DNA from: Nocardiopsis ansamitocini
GTDB lineage: Bacteria; Actinomycetota; Actinomycetes; Streptosporangiales; Streptosporangiaceae
Assembly (NCBI RefSeq): GCF_030268225.1
Contig: NZ_BSQG01000001.1
Span: 186,001-250,000 of the forward strand
Length of the DNA: 64,000 nt
Reading direction: 5' to 3'
In this document: positions 1-9,214 of the stretch, in pieces
Layout: each line of letters begins with the position of its first letter
Position numbering within the stretch: the first letter of the stretch is position 1
Notes under the pieces: model-generated
What the model was told of the DNA's origin: nothing
Database searches by the model: none
What the model saw: the letters and a program-made list of their open reading frames with translations, nothing else
Position numbers and translations under genes: made by a program

Positions 1-152
1 AGTTGAGCACCAACCCCGCAGCCGTCGTCTCCGAAGTGGCCCGCGCCCACCGCATCGCCGACCTCACCCTGCGCGAACCAGACATCGAAGAAGTAGTGGC
101 CCGGCTGTACCGGGCCGGACGGGAAGAACCCACCGCACTCCCCCGACCATGA
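1..152 (+). CDS. ABC transporter ATP-binding protein, C-terminal end (partial)
   Basis: The frame opening at base 3 reads 49 residues to the TGA at 150-152, including VVSEVARAHRIADLTLREP and then IEEVVARLYR. This matches the C-terminal tail of ABC-2-type exporter ATPases, where a short domain after the nucleotide-binding fold ends in 'REPDIEEVV..LY'. Walker motifs would lie to the left of the window, so substrate and partners cannot be seen. The gene ends 15 bp before the convergent DHPS-like gene. The family call rests on tail similarity only. Confidence 0.6.
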   Translation, partial: LSTNPAAVVSEVARAHRIADLTLREPDIEEVVARLYRAGREEPTALPRP

Positions 153-167
153 TGCGGGCCGACGGGT

Positions 168-1007
168 TCAAGGGGCGGCCAGCTCCCCCACCGTGTCCAG
201 TGCGCGCCGCGCGGCAGCCGCGTCGTGGACACGAAAAACCCGGGCCCCCTGCCACGCCGAGAGCGCCAATGCAGCGAGCGTCCCGGGCAGGCGCTCGCCC
301 ACGGGAAGGTCGAGGGTCTCCCCGATGAAGTCCTTGTTGGAGACAGCGACCAGTACCGGCCACCCCGTGCGCACCAGGACGTCCAGGCGACGGGTGAGTT
401 CGAGCGAGTGGTAGGTGTTCTTGCCGAAGTCGTGGGTGGGGTCGACGAGCACCCGATCGGGGTGCACCCCAAGTGACACCGCCCGCTCGGCCAGGCCGAC
501 CACTCCGCGCAGGACCGCGTCGACCACGTCGGCGTAGGCCACGCGGTGGGGGTCGGTGCGCGGGGCCAGTCCCCCGCTGTGGCTGCACACCAGGCCCACG
601 TCGTACTCGGCGGCGACGCGCGCGAGGTCGGGGTCGGCACCCGCCCAGGTGTCGTTGATCAGGTCGGCACCCGCCTCGGCACAGGCCCGGCCCACCTCCG
701 CACGCCAGGTGTCCACCGACAGCACCACTCCCGGATGGCGGGCGCGCAGCTCAGCGACGAAGGGCACGGTGCGCCTGATCTCCTCCTCGGTGGAGACGTG
801 CTCGCCATGACCGGCCTTGACCCCGCCCACATCGATGATGTCCGCGCCGGCCACCACCGCGCGGTCGGCCGCGGCCAGCGCCGCGTCGAAGGCGAAGGTG
901 GCCCCGCGATCGTAGAAGGAGTCCGGGGTTCGGTTGAGCACCGCCATGACAGCGTACGCGCCGGGCCCGAACTCCCCCTGCCCGAGACGCAGGGTGCCCG
1001 AAGGCAT
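168..1007 (-). CDS. folP2: Dihydropteroate synthase-like protein, FolP2 type
   Basis: This 279-aa pterin-binding TIM-barrel protein starts near MAVLNRTPDSFYDRG, the pterin-site strand. Where catalytic DHPS has GGxSTRPG it has GGVKAGHGEHV, and where catalytic DHPS has SRKRF it has SNKDFIGETL. These are hallmarks of the actinobacterial FolP2 paralogue, which is known in mycobacteria to lack DHPS activity. The ATG at 1007 is chosen because it overlaps the upstream lrp stop (TGATG), giving translational coupling. The true substrate is unknown. A role near glucosyl-3-phosphoglycerate or folate metabolism is inference, since no gpgS is visible here. It is convergent with the ABC gene on its left. 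Confidence 0.8.
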   Translation of the reverse strand: MPSGTLRLGQGEFGPGAYAVMAVLNRTPDSFYDRGATFAFDAALAAADRAVVAGADIIDVGGVKAGHGEHVSTEEEIRRTVPFVAELRARHPGVVLSVDTWRAEVGRACAEAGADLINDTWAGADPDLARVAAEYDVGLVCSHSGGLAPRTDPHRVAYADVVDAVLRGVVGLAERAVSLGVHPDRVLVDPTHDFGKNTYHSLELTRRLDVLVRTGWPVLVAVSNKDFIGETLDLPVGERLPGTLAALALSAWQGARVFRVHDAAAARRALDTVGELAAP

Positions 1008-1951
1008 CACCCTGCGCCCCGGGGCGACGCCGTCCGCAATGCGGCCGGCCCGGGATCGCGCGGCCGGTCGTCGATCTGGTGGCGCTCCTTGGTCACCGAG
1101 AGATGCTCCCACGACTCCGCATAAGTGACATCGGGGTACCCGCGGATCGTCTCCAGGGTCTCCACGAGGGTGGACCGGTCGGTTGCGGTGACTCCCCCCA
1201 CGACGTCGTAGCGGCCGAAGCCGGTCGCCGCGAAGGAGACGCCGGCGAGGGTCGCCAACCGGGCGGCGAGGGCACTGGCATCGCCGCGGCAGCGCAGACC
1301 GAAGCCCAGATGCTCGTTGGCCCCGACGGCCGAGGGTTCGATGAGCGCGGTCACGTGGACGACGCCTGCGTCGATGAGGCGCACCACGCGCGAGCGCGCC
1401 GCGGCCTGGCTCAACCCCACGTGGCGGGCGAGCTCGGCATAGGAGGCCCGTCCGTCCACCTGGAGCCGGTGGACGAGCCGCCAGTCCAGCGGGTCGACGG
1501 GCACGTCGCGCAACACCCGCACACTGGAATAGGCGTCCTTGACGATCTCGTCACCTCGGAAGACCTCCGCACCCACGACCCCGGTGATCTCGCGGATCCG
1601 GGCCAGCTCCGCGGCCAGCTCCGCGTCGTGGCCGACCCGGACGTGGGCGACAGCCGGAAAGCGTCCTGCTGTCTGCGCGGCGAAAGTCACCGACTCGCGT
1701 CGCGCCAACGCTTCCATGACCGGCCGCACCGGCCCGGAAACACGCAATGAAATGTGTCCGAAAACCTCCATCCCCATGACGCCGGCATGGAGCACACCCA
1801 CGATTCGGATGGCTCCTGCCGCGATCAGGTGCCTGACTCGGGCCCGCACTGCTGTGCGCGAAAGCCCGACGCCGTCCGCAAGCGCCTGATAAGTCGCTCT
1901 TCCGTCCCCCTGCAACGCCCGTACGAGCGCGGCGTCAACCGCATCGAGCAC
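1007..1951 (-). CDS. Lrp/AsnC family transcriptional regulator, duplicated form
   Basis: A 314-aa protein containing two AsnC units in tandem. Residues about 3-60 form an HTH (LVRALQGDGRATYQALADGVGLS), followed by a RAM-like ligand domain. A second HTH (LVHRLQVDGRASYAELARHVGLS) begins near 158 with another ligand domain behind it. Ordinary Lrp proteins are about 150 aa, so this is the fused two-copy type common in actinomycetes. A 30-residue Arg/Pro-rich tail ends at the TGATG overlap with folP2, so the two are probably co-transcribed. The effector amino acid is not predictable. It may bind the divergent 1952-2312 region. Confidence 0.85.
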   Translation of the reverse strand: MLDAVDAALVRALQGDGRATYQALADGVGLSRTAVRARVRHLIAAGAIRIVGVLHAGVMGMEVFGHISLRVSGPVRPVMEALARRESVTFAAQTAGRFPAVAHVRVGHDAELAAELARIREITGVVGAEVFRGDEIVKDAYSSVRVLRDVPVDPLDWRLVHRLQVDGRASYAELARHVGLSQAAARSRVVRLIDAGVVHVTALIEPSAVGANEHLGFGLRCRGDASALAARLATLAGVSFAATGFGRYDVVGGVTATDRSTLVETLETIRGYPDVTYAESWEHLSVTKERHQIDDRPRDPGPAALRTASPRGAG

Positions 1952-2312
1952 GATCTAGTGCCTTTCGTTCCCATGACGGCGCCCAATTCCCCCCGGACAC
2001 CGCCCCCTCCTGCGGCCAGATCATGACAGCTGTGGCGGCGGTTAACTACTGATCACGAAAGAAACAAGGCCGACTTTGATCCGGTACGACCCAAGAACCG
2101 GACATAAAGTTTCTCTATCTGACATAACGTACATGAGGTGGCCAGAGGGTAGTCAGATACCGGTGTGCCAACAACTCCGGCAAAGCCCCACACTGTAATC
2201 AGCATTAACGGCCCACCAACGCGGTAAGAGAAGAGAACTGATCCCGCGTGCGCACCTTCCCATCCCCGGAGGGTTACGGCAGCACTCGGAGACGGCACGA
2301 GAAGAGGGTCCA
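1952..2312. promoter_or_regulatory. Divergent lrp / LCP intergenic region with inverted repeat
   Basis: No gene is seen in these 361 bases between divergent genes. They contain a perfect 8-bp inverted repeat, TATCTGAC (2116-2123) and GTCAGATA (2152-2159), separated by 28 bp, with a TAACGT -10-like hexamer at 2125-2130 inside. GACATAA also occurs twice (2101-2107 and 2121-2127). The layout suits a dimeric or octameric regulator such as the adjacent Lrp protein, but that is inference. Confidence 0.45.
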
Positions 2313-3806
2313 ATGGCCGAGCGGCGGGACGAGCAAGCGCGCAGCCGCCCAAAGAACACGTGGCGTGCTCTGTTGTGGACGGCCGGATCAACCGTGATTC
2401 CGGGCATCGCTCACTTGCGTATGGGACGCCGGCGGACCGGTGCGCTGATCCTGACCTGCTTCCTCTTGTTGGTCGCCGCCATCGTCGCACTCGCCGTCCT
2501 GGTGAGCGGGGATCTGATCGGCTGGGCACGCCTGGCCGTCCAGGGCCGCTGGCTGCTCGCCATCTCGATCGCGGCCTTCGCGATATCGGTGGTGTGGATG
2601 ACCGTGGTGATCCACTCCTACGTGATCACCCGGCCGCTCACCGCCGGCTGGGGCGGTCGGACCGTCGCCGTCGTGGTCGTCGCGGCCCTTTGCCTGGCCG
2701 TCGCCGCGCCGGCCGCCGCGATCATGAACACCTCCTACACCGCCTACGACACGCTGTCCTCGGTCTTCGGCGACGAGCGGGACACTCTGCCGCACAACGA
2801 GGCCGACCCGTGGAACGGGCGCGACCGGGTGAACGTGCTGTTGCTGGGCGGCGACTCCGGCAGCAACCGCTACGGGATGCGCACCGACTCGATGATGGTG
2901 GCCAGCATCGACGTCGAGTACGGCGACGTCGTCCTCATCGGGCTGCCCCGCAACCTGGAGAACGTTCCCTTCCCTGAGGGCACCACGCTGGCCGACCTCT
3001 ACCCCGCTCCCCAAGGCTTCGGCGATCTGCTCAACGAGGTCTACCAGACGGTGGCCGACGAGCCCGAAGAGCTCGCGATCAACCCGAACGTGCAGGACCC
3101 GGGCGCCGACACCCTCAAGTCCGTCATCAGCGGCGCCATCGGCGTCGACGTCGACTACTACATGCTCGTGGACATGCGCGGCTTCCAGGACCTGATCGAC
3201 GCCATCGGCGGGATCGAGGTCGAGATCGAAGAGCCCATTCCCTACGGCCAGCAGGGCGACATGCTGATGCCCGGCCGCCAGCGGCTGACCGGCAACGAGG
3301 CCCTGTGGTACGGGCGCAGCCGCATCAACAGCGACGACTACTCCCGGATGGGCCGCCAAGGCTGCCTGGTCAAGTACGTGGCCCAACAGGCCGACCCCAC
3401 GACGATCATGACCAGTTTCCAGAGGCTGGCCGGCGCCACCAAGCGCACCTTGCGTACCGACATTCCCCAGTCCAAGATTCCGCACTTCGTGGACCTGGCC
3501 GACCTCGTGGCCGAGGGCAACATGAAGACGTTGCAGCTGTCGCCACCGCAGGTCAACACCGCCTACCCGGACTGGGATCGGATCAAGGAACTGGTGGACG
3601 ACTCGGTGCAGGAACAGGAGGACGCGCAGGGAGGCGGTCAGGAGAGAACGCCCGGCACCGGCGACCTGGACCAGGCCGCGCCGTCGCCCGGCACCACGGA
3701 GGAGACCGAGTGGCAGACCTACACCGGGCTGCCCGACCCCGCACCCACCACGCCCGGCCGCCAGGTCGGCGAGGAGGCCACCTCGTTGGACACCCTGTGC
3801 CCCTGA
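2313..3806 (+). CDS. LytR-CpsA-Psr (LCP) family cell-wall glycopolymer ligase
   Basis: A 497-aa membrane protein. Three or four hydrophobic segments lie between residues 15 and 137, and the LCP core starts near residue 173 with VNVLLLGGDSG, R..TDSMMVAS and VVLIGLPRN. Family members transfer undecaprenyl-linked glycopolymers (teichoic acids, arabinogalactan or capsule) to peptidoglycan outside the cell, using conserved Arg and Asp residues. The multi-span N-terminus is longer than the usual single anchor. Residues from about 430 are a Glu/Gly/Pro/Thr-rich disordered tail. The ATG at 2313 follows GAAGAGGG. It is divergent from lrp and appears monocistronic. Confidence 0.88.
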   Translation: MAERRDEQARSRPKNTWRALLWTAGSTVIPGIAHLRMGRRRTGALILTCFLLLVAAIVALAVLVSGDLIGWARLAVQGRWLLAISIAAFAISVVWMTVVIHSYVITRPLTAGWGGRTVAVVVVAALCLAVAAPAAAIMNTSYTAYDTLSSVFGDERDTLPHNEADPWNGRDRVNVLLLGGDSGSNRYGMRTDSMMVASIDVEYGDVVLIGLPRNLENVPFPEGTTLADLYPAPQGFGDLLNEVYQTVADEPEELAINPNVQDPGADTLKSVISGAIGVDVDYYMLVDMRGFQDLIDAIGGIEVEIEEPIPYGQQGDMLMPGRQRLTGNEALWYGRSRINSDDYSRMGRQGCLVKYVAQQADPTTIMTSFQRLAGATKRTLRTDIPQSKIPHFVDLADLVAEGNMKTLQLSPPQVNTAYPDWDRIKELVDDSVQEQEDAQGGGQERTPGTGDLDQAAPSPGTTEETEWQTYTGLPDPAPTTPGRQVGEEATSLDTLCP

Positions 3807-5354
<1,548 letters not shown>

Positions 5355-5410
5355 GGCCCCGTCGGCACGGGCTGTTCCCGGAGGCGCCTGCCCCGCCCTC
5401 GGGGACGGCC

Positions 5411-5989
5411 TCAGTCGAGGGGCGGAGCGGCAGGAGCATCGGCGAAGCGACCGTAACGGCCGCGATGGTAGAGCAGCGGACCGGACTCCCCATCGACGAG
5501 CGCGCCGGTGACCCGCCCCACCACCAGCCAGTGGTCACCGACCGCGAGCAGGTCGTGGCGCGTGCAAACGACGTGCGCGGCGGCCTCCTCGATCAGCGGG
5601 GTCCCGTCCTCTCCAGGGCTCCACCTGGTCGGCTCGGCGAAGCGGTCGATGCCCTTGGTGGCGAAACGGGCGGCGACGTCCTCCTGGTGGCCGGCCAGGA
5701 CGTTGACCGTGAACGACCGCGCCTCGCGCAGGCCCGGCCAGGAGCCGGAGGCCGCGTTGACGTAGAACGACACCAGCGGAGGGCTGAGGCTGACGCTGGT
5801 GAAGGACGTCGCGGTGACACCGACCGGTCCCCCTGTTTCGGGCAGCGCGGTGACCACGACGACTCCGGCCGCGTGCGATGCCAGCGTGCGCTTGAAGAGT
5901 TCGGCCGGTACACCGTCTCCCGCTCCCGGACGAACGCACCGGTCCACCGACTCGCCCGCTCCGGGGATCTCTCTGGCCGACTCTCGCAC
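5411..5989 (-). CDS. Flavin reductase family protein
   Basis: A 192-aa protein with a split-barrel flavin-reductase fold. LFKRTLASHAAGVVVVTA, GVTATSFTSVSLSPPLVSFYV and the terminal H-x-G-RYG (LLYHRGRYGRF) are typical of FMN-binding NAD(P)H:flavin oxidoreductase components. The GTG at 5989 is chosen because GGAGG lies 6 bases upstream; a TTG 33 bases earlier has no such site. No partner monooxygenase is next to it, so the physiological acceptor is unknown. It is divergent from the membrane protein at 6200. Confidence 0.85.
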   Translation of the reverse strand: MRESAREIPGAGESVDRCVRPGAGDGVPAELFKRTLASHAAGVVVVTALPETGGPVGVTATSFTSVSLSPPLVSFYVNAASGSWPGLREARSFTVNVLAGHQEDVAARFATKGIDRFAEPTRWSPGEDGTPLIEEAAAHVVCTRHDLLAVGDHWLVVGRVTGALVDGESGPLLYHRGRYGRFADAPAAPPLD

Positions 5990-6199
5990 CGCGTGCCTCC
6001 GGTTGATTTGCTGTGACGTCAACTCTCAGATCAGCGAAGCGCCTGCGTCCCCTATTTCCGATTTCCGAACGAGCGGGTGTGAGCGATCTCGCCGTCCGCC
6101 GGGCCGTGGCCGGGTCCTGCCACTGCCATTGCCCCTCCCCCTACCCCGTGTGACGATTCGGAGACTGGATGTCGCGGACCACCGCACGACGGGAGTTCC

Positions 6200-6907
6200 A
6201 TGACCACGGGTCAACTGTGGGTCCTGATCGGTCTGGGAGTCTTTCACGGAATCAATCCTGGAATGGGATGGCTTGCGGCGGTTTCGCGTGGATTGCAGGA
6301 GCGCCGCCGGTCGGCCGTACTGGGCGCCCTCCCGGCGATCGCGGTCGGGCACGCCGCGTCGGTCGCGCTGGTCGCCCTGGTCATCACGGTGTCGGGATCG
6401 GTACTGGCCGCACAGTGGTTCGCGATCGTCGGCGGGGCCCTCGTGTGTGCGGTGGGACTGTGGCTACTGCTGCGTCCGGCGCACTTTCACTGGCGCGATG
6501 TTCGACTGTCGCTGTGGCAGTTGGGTGCCTGGTCGTTTCTGATGTCCTCGCTGCACGGTGCGGGGCTGATGCTGCTCCCGGTCCTGGCCGGGCGACTCGC
6601 GGAGGGGCCCGGCGTGCACGGCGGCCCCGGCCACTCGCACGGCGCGGTCGTGCTGGCGGCCGCACCGGACCAAGGCGCCGAGCCCAGCGGCCCCGGCCTC
6701 GACCTGTTGGATGCGACGCTGCTCGGCCTGTTCGCCACGGGGGTGCACACGGTGGCGATGTTCGCCGCGGCCGGGGTTGCCGCCCTGGTGGTGCACGATT
6801 TCTTCGCGGTCCAGGTCCTGCGCAGGCTGTCGTGGGCGACTCTGGACCGGATCTGGGCCTTCACCCTGCTGGGTGGCGGGGCCGTCGTGCTGTGGGGAGC
6901 GGCATGA
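6200..6907 (+). CDS. Polytopic membrane protein with histidine-rich loop
   Basis: A 235-aa protein with about six hydrophobic segments. It opens with LGVFHGINPGMGWL, a helix motif recalling the H-rich first helix of NicO/LysE-like exporters. Between the third and fourth segments there is a loop with GVHGGPGHSHG, a likely metal-binding stretch. A second His pair sits at TGVHTVAMF. A role in metal or small-molecule export is plausible but not shown. The ATG follows GGGAG. The next gene begins 25 bp downstream, so the pair is probably an operon. Confidence 0.65.
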   Translation: MTTGQLWVLIGLGVFHGINPGMGWLAAVSRGLQERRRSAVLGALPAIAVGHAASVALVALVITVSGSVLAAQWFAIVGGALVCAVGLWLLLRPAHFHWRDVRLSLWQLGAWSFLMSSLHGAGLMLLPVLAGRLAEGPGVHGGPGHSHGAVVLAAAPDQGAEPSGPGLDLLDATLLGLFATGVHTVAMFAAAGVAALVVHDFFAVQVLRRLSWATLDRIWAFTLLGGGAVVLWGAA

Positions 6908-6932
6908 CACCGACCGGCTAGGGTCTGAAACC

Positions 6933-7688
6933 ATGACGAAGCGGTGGGGCGGGTGTGCGATAACGGCCGGAGTACTGGCGGCCGTACTCGTGGCCGCGGT
7001 GCTGGGCGGCCCGTGGCTGCTGCATCGGGCCGGGTTGGACGAGGCCGCACTGCCGTGGGGCCCGGACTGCACCGTCGACGTGGACGGGGAATCCGTGGGC
7101 CTGGACCAGGAGCAGGCCATGGCCGCCACGACCGCGGTGGCGCTGCGCTGGAGCGGATCGGAGGCCACCGACCCCGAGGGTGTGCCCCCCGAGGTGTTGA
7201 GAGCCCTGGCGGACGGGCCGACCGAGGACGCCGGCCCCATCCTCACCTGCGGAACCGGGTCGGACACGGCACTGGCCCCGGAGGCAATGACCGAATCCGG
7301 CCTCACCCCGCGCGCCGAGACGGTGCTCGCCGCGATGGGTGAGGTGTTCGGCGAGCAGAGTCTCGGCGGCTACGCACCGGGCGGCATCGACTCGGGGCAC
7401 GGTTCGGGCTCGGCCCATTACGACGGGCGCGCCATCGACGTGTTCTACCGACCGGTCAGCGAGGAGAACCGCCGTGCCGGCTGGCTGCTCGCACACTGGC
7501 TGGTGGCGCACGCGATGGAACTGGAACTGGCAGTGGTGATCTTCGACGACCGCATCTGGAGCTCCAGGTTCGCGCCCGCCGGATGGCGCGACTACGAGGT
7601 CTCCGATCCCGACAACCTGATCCTGCGGCACGTGGACCACGTCCACGTCGACGTCCGTCCCGGAACCCCGGGCACCGGCATCTCCTGA
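6933..7688 (+). CDS. Exported M15-like (DD-peptidase fold) protein
   Basis: A 251-aa protein with a hydrophobic signal or anchor at residues 8-30. The C-terminal half has SAHYDGRAIDVF (H162, D169) and HVDHVHVDV (H236, H238), spaced like the Zn ligands of the Hedgehog/VanY-type M15 peptidase fold (SxHxxGxAxD ... HxH). Cys46 and Cys106 could form a disulphide. It likely acts outside the membrane on peptidoglycan or a peptide, but the substrate is unknown. Similar paired genes are sometimes named heavy-metal transporters in databases, which the sequence does not support. It is probably co-transcribed with the upstream membrane gene. Confidence 0.6.
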   Translation: MTKRWGGCAITAGVLAAVLVAAVLGGPWLLHRAGLDEAALPWGPDCTVDVDGESVGLDQEQAMAATTAVALRWSGSEATDPEGVPPEVLRALADGPTEDAGPILTCGTGSDTALAPEAMTESGLTPRAETVLAAMGEVFGEQSLGGYAPGGIDSGHGSGSAHYDGRAIDVFYRPVSEENRRAGWLLAHWLVAHAMELELAVVIFDDRIWSSRFAPAGWRDYEVSDPDNLILRHVDHVHVDVRPGTPGTGIS

Positions 7689-7690
7689 CC

Positions 7691-7727
7691 TGGCAGAAGC
7701 GGCGCGAACACGTTACGTTTCCAAGCG
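7691..7727 (+). promoter_or_regulatory. Leaderless promoter of tldD
   Basis: TACGTT (7714-7719) fits the TANNNT -10 consensus and ends exactly 7 nt before the GTG start at 7727. TGGCAG (7691-7696) lies 17 bp upstream as a weak -35. No Shine-Dalgarno sequence precedes the GTG. The mRNA would start on the start codon. Confidence 0.55.
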
Positions 7728-9214
7728 TGCGTGAAATCGACCACGAATTCCTGTCCCTGCCCCTACGCGCGCTCGCCGACGCGGCCCTGCAGCGCGCCCG
7801 CGATCTCGGCGCCGACCACGCCGACTTCCGGCTCGAACGTATCCGCGGCCAACGGCTCGTCCTGGCCGACGGGTCGGTGGAGAGCTCGGGTGAGACCGAC
7901 TCACTCGGCTTCGCCGTCCGGGTGGTGCACAACGGAACCTGGGGCTTCGCCGCGGGGACCGAGCTGACCACCGACGCGGCGGCGGCCGTGGCCGCCCAGG
8001 CGATCGACGTCGCCAAGGTCGCCTCCGTCATCAGTACCGAGCGCATCGAACTGGCCGCTGAGCCTGCGCACCGCGACGCCACGTGGGTCTCCTCCTACGA
8101 GATCGACCCGTTCACCGTCTCCGTGCGCGACAAGACCGACCTGTTGGCCGAATGGAGCCGGCAACTACTGGCCGACCGCCGGGTCAGTCACGTGGACGCG
8201 ATCCTGCTCCAGGCCAAGGAGCAGAAGTTCTACGCGGACACCGCCGGGACCACCACCACCCAGCAGCGGGTCAGGTTGGCCCCCGAGGTGGAGATCGTCT
8301 CCACCAGCGGCGGACGCCTGGAAAGCATGCGCACGATCGCGCCGCCGGTGGGGCGCGGGTACGAGTACGTGCCCACGGTGGCGGCGGAACTCGAAGAACT
8401 GCCGGAACTGCTGGCCGCCAAGTTGGCGGCGCCGAGCGTGGAACCGGGCGACTACGACCTGGTGATCGACCCGTCGAACCTGTGGCTGACCATCCACGAG
8501 TCCATCGGGCACGCCACCGAGCTGGACCGGGCGCTGGGCTACGAGGCAGCCTACGCGGGAACGTCCTTCGCCACTTTGGACAAGCTGGGCTCGCTGCGCT
8601 ACGGATCGCCGATCATGAACGTCACCGGCGACCGCACGGTGGAACACGGACTGGCCACCGTGGGCTACGACGACGAGGGGGTGGCAACCTCCTCCTTCGA
8701 GTTGATCACCGACGGCATACTCACCGGTTACCAGCGCGATCGCCGAATCTCGCACCTGACCGGGCACGAGCGGTCGAACGGCTGTGCTTTCGCCGACTCC
8801 CCCGCGACGATGCCGATCCAGCGGATGGCCAACGTGTCGCTGGCCCCGGACCCGCGCGGCCCCTCGACCGACGAACTGGTGCGCCGGGTCGACAACGGCA
8901 TCTACGTCGTGGGCGACCGCAGCTGGTCGATCGATATGCAGCGCTACAACTTCCAGTTCACCGGGCAGCGCTTCTACCAGATCCGCAACGGGCGGATCAC
9001 CGGGCAGCTGCGGGATGTGGCCTACCAGGCGAGCACCACCGAGTTCTGGAACTCGATGACCGCGTTGGGCGGACCGGAGACCTACGTGCTGGGTGGCGCC
9101 TTCAACTGCGGCAAGGGCCAGCCCGGGCAGGTCGCGCCGGTCAGCCACGGTTGCCCGAGCGCACTGTTCGAGAAGGTGCGGGTGCTCAATACGGCACAGG
9201 AGGCGGGGGCGTGA
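7727..9214 (+). CDS. tldD: TldD family metalloprotease subunit
   Basis: A 495-aa protein with the TldD zinc motif HESIGH (H257, E258, H262; HExxxH). The C-terminal TldD/PmbA fold includes YVVGDRSWSID and FNCGKGQPGQ. In bacteria TldD and TldE form a heterodimer that degrades unfolded or modified peptides and matures some RiPPs. The GTG at 7727 is chosen because homology starts just after it and a leaderless promoter ends there. Its stop overlaps the tldE start (GTGA), so the subunits are translationally coupled. No RiPP precursor was seen nearby. Confidence 0.9.
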   Translation: MREIDHEFLSLPLRALADAALQRARDLGADHADFRLERIRGQRLVLADGSVESSGETDSLGFAVRVVHNGTWGFAAGTELTTDAAAAVAAQAIDVAKVASVISTERIELAAEPAHRDATWVSSYEIDPFTVSVRDKTDLLAEWSRQLLADRRVSHVDAILLQAKEQKFYADTAGTTTTQQRVRLAPEVEIVSTSGGRLESMRTIAPPVGRGYEYVPTVAAELEELPELLAAKLAAPSVEPGDYDLVIDPSNLWLTIHESIGHATELDRALGYEAAYAGTSFATLDKLGSLRYGSPIMNVTGDRTVEHGLATVGYDDEGVATSSFELITDGILTGYQRDRRISHLTGHERSNGCAFADSPATMPIQRMANVSLAPDPRGPSTDELVRRVDNGIYVVGDRSWSIDMQRYNFQFTGQRFYQIRNGRITGQLRDVAYQASTTEFWNSMTALGGPETYVLGGAFNCGKGQPGQVAPVSHGCPSALFEKVRVLNTAQEAGA

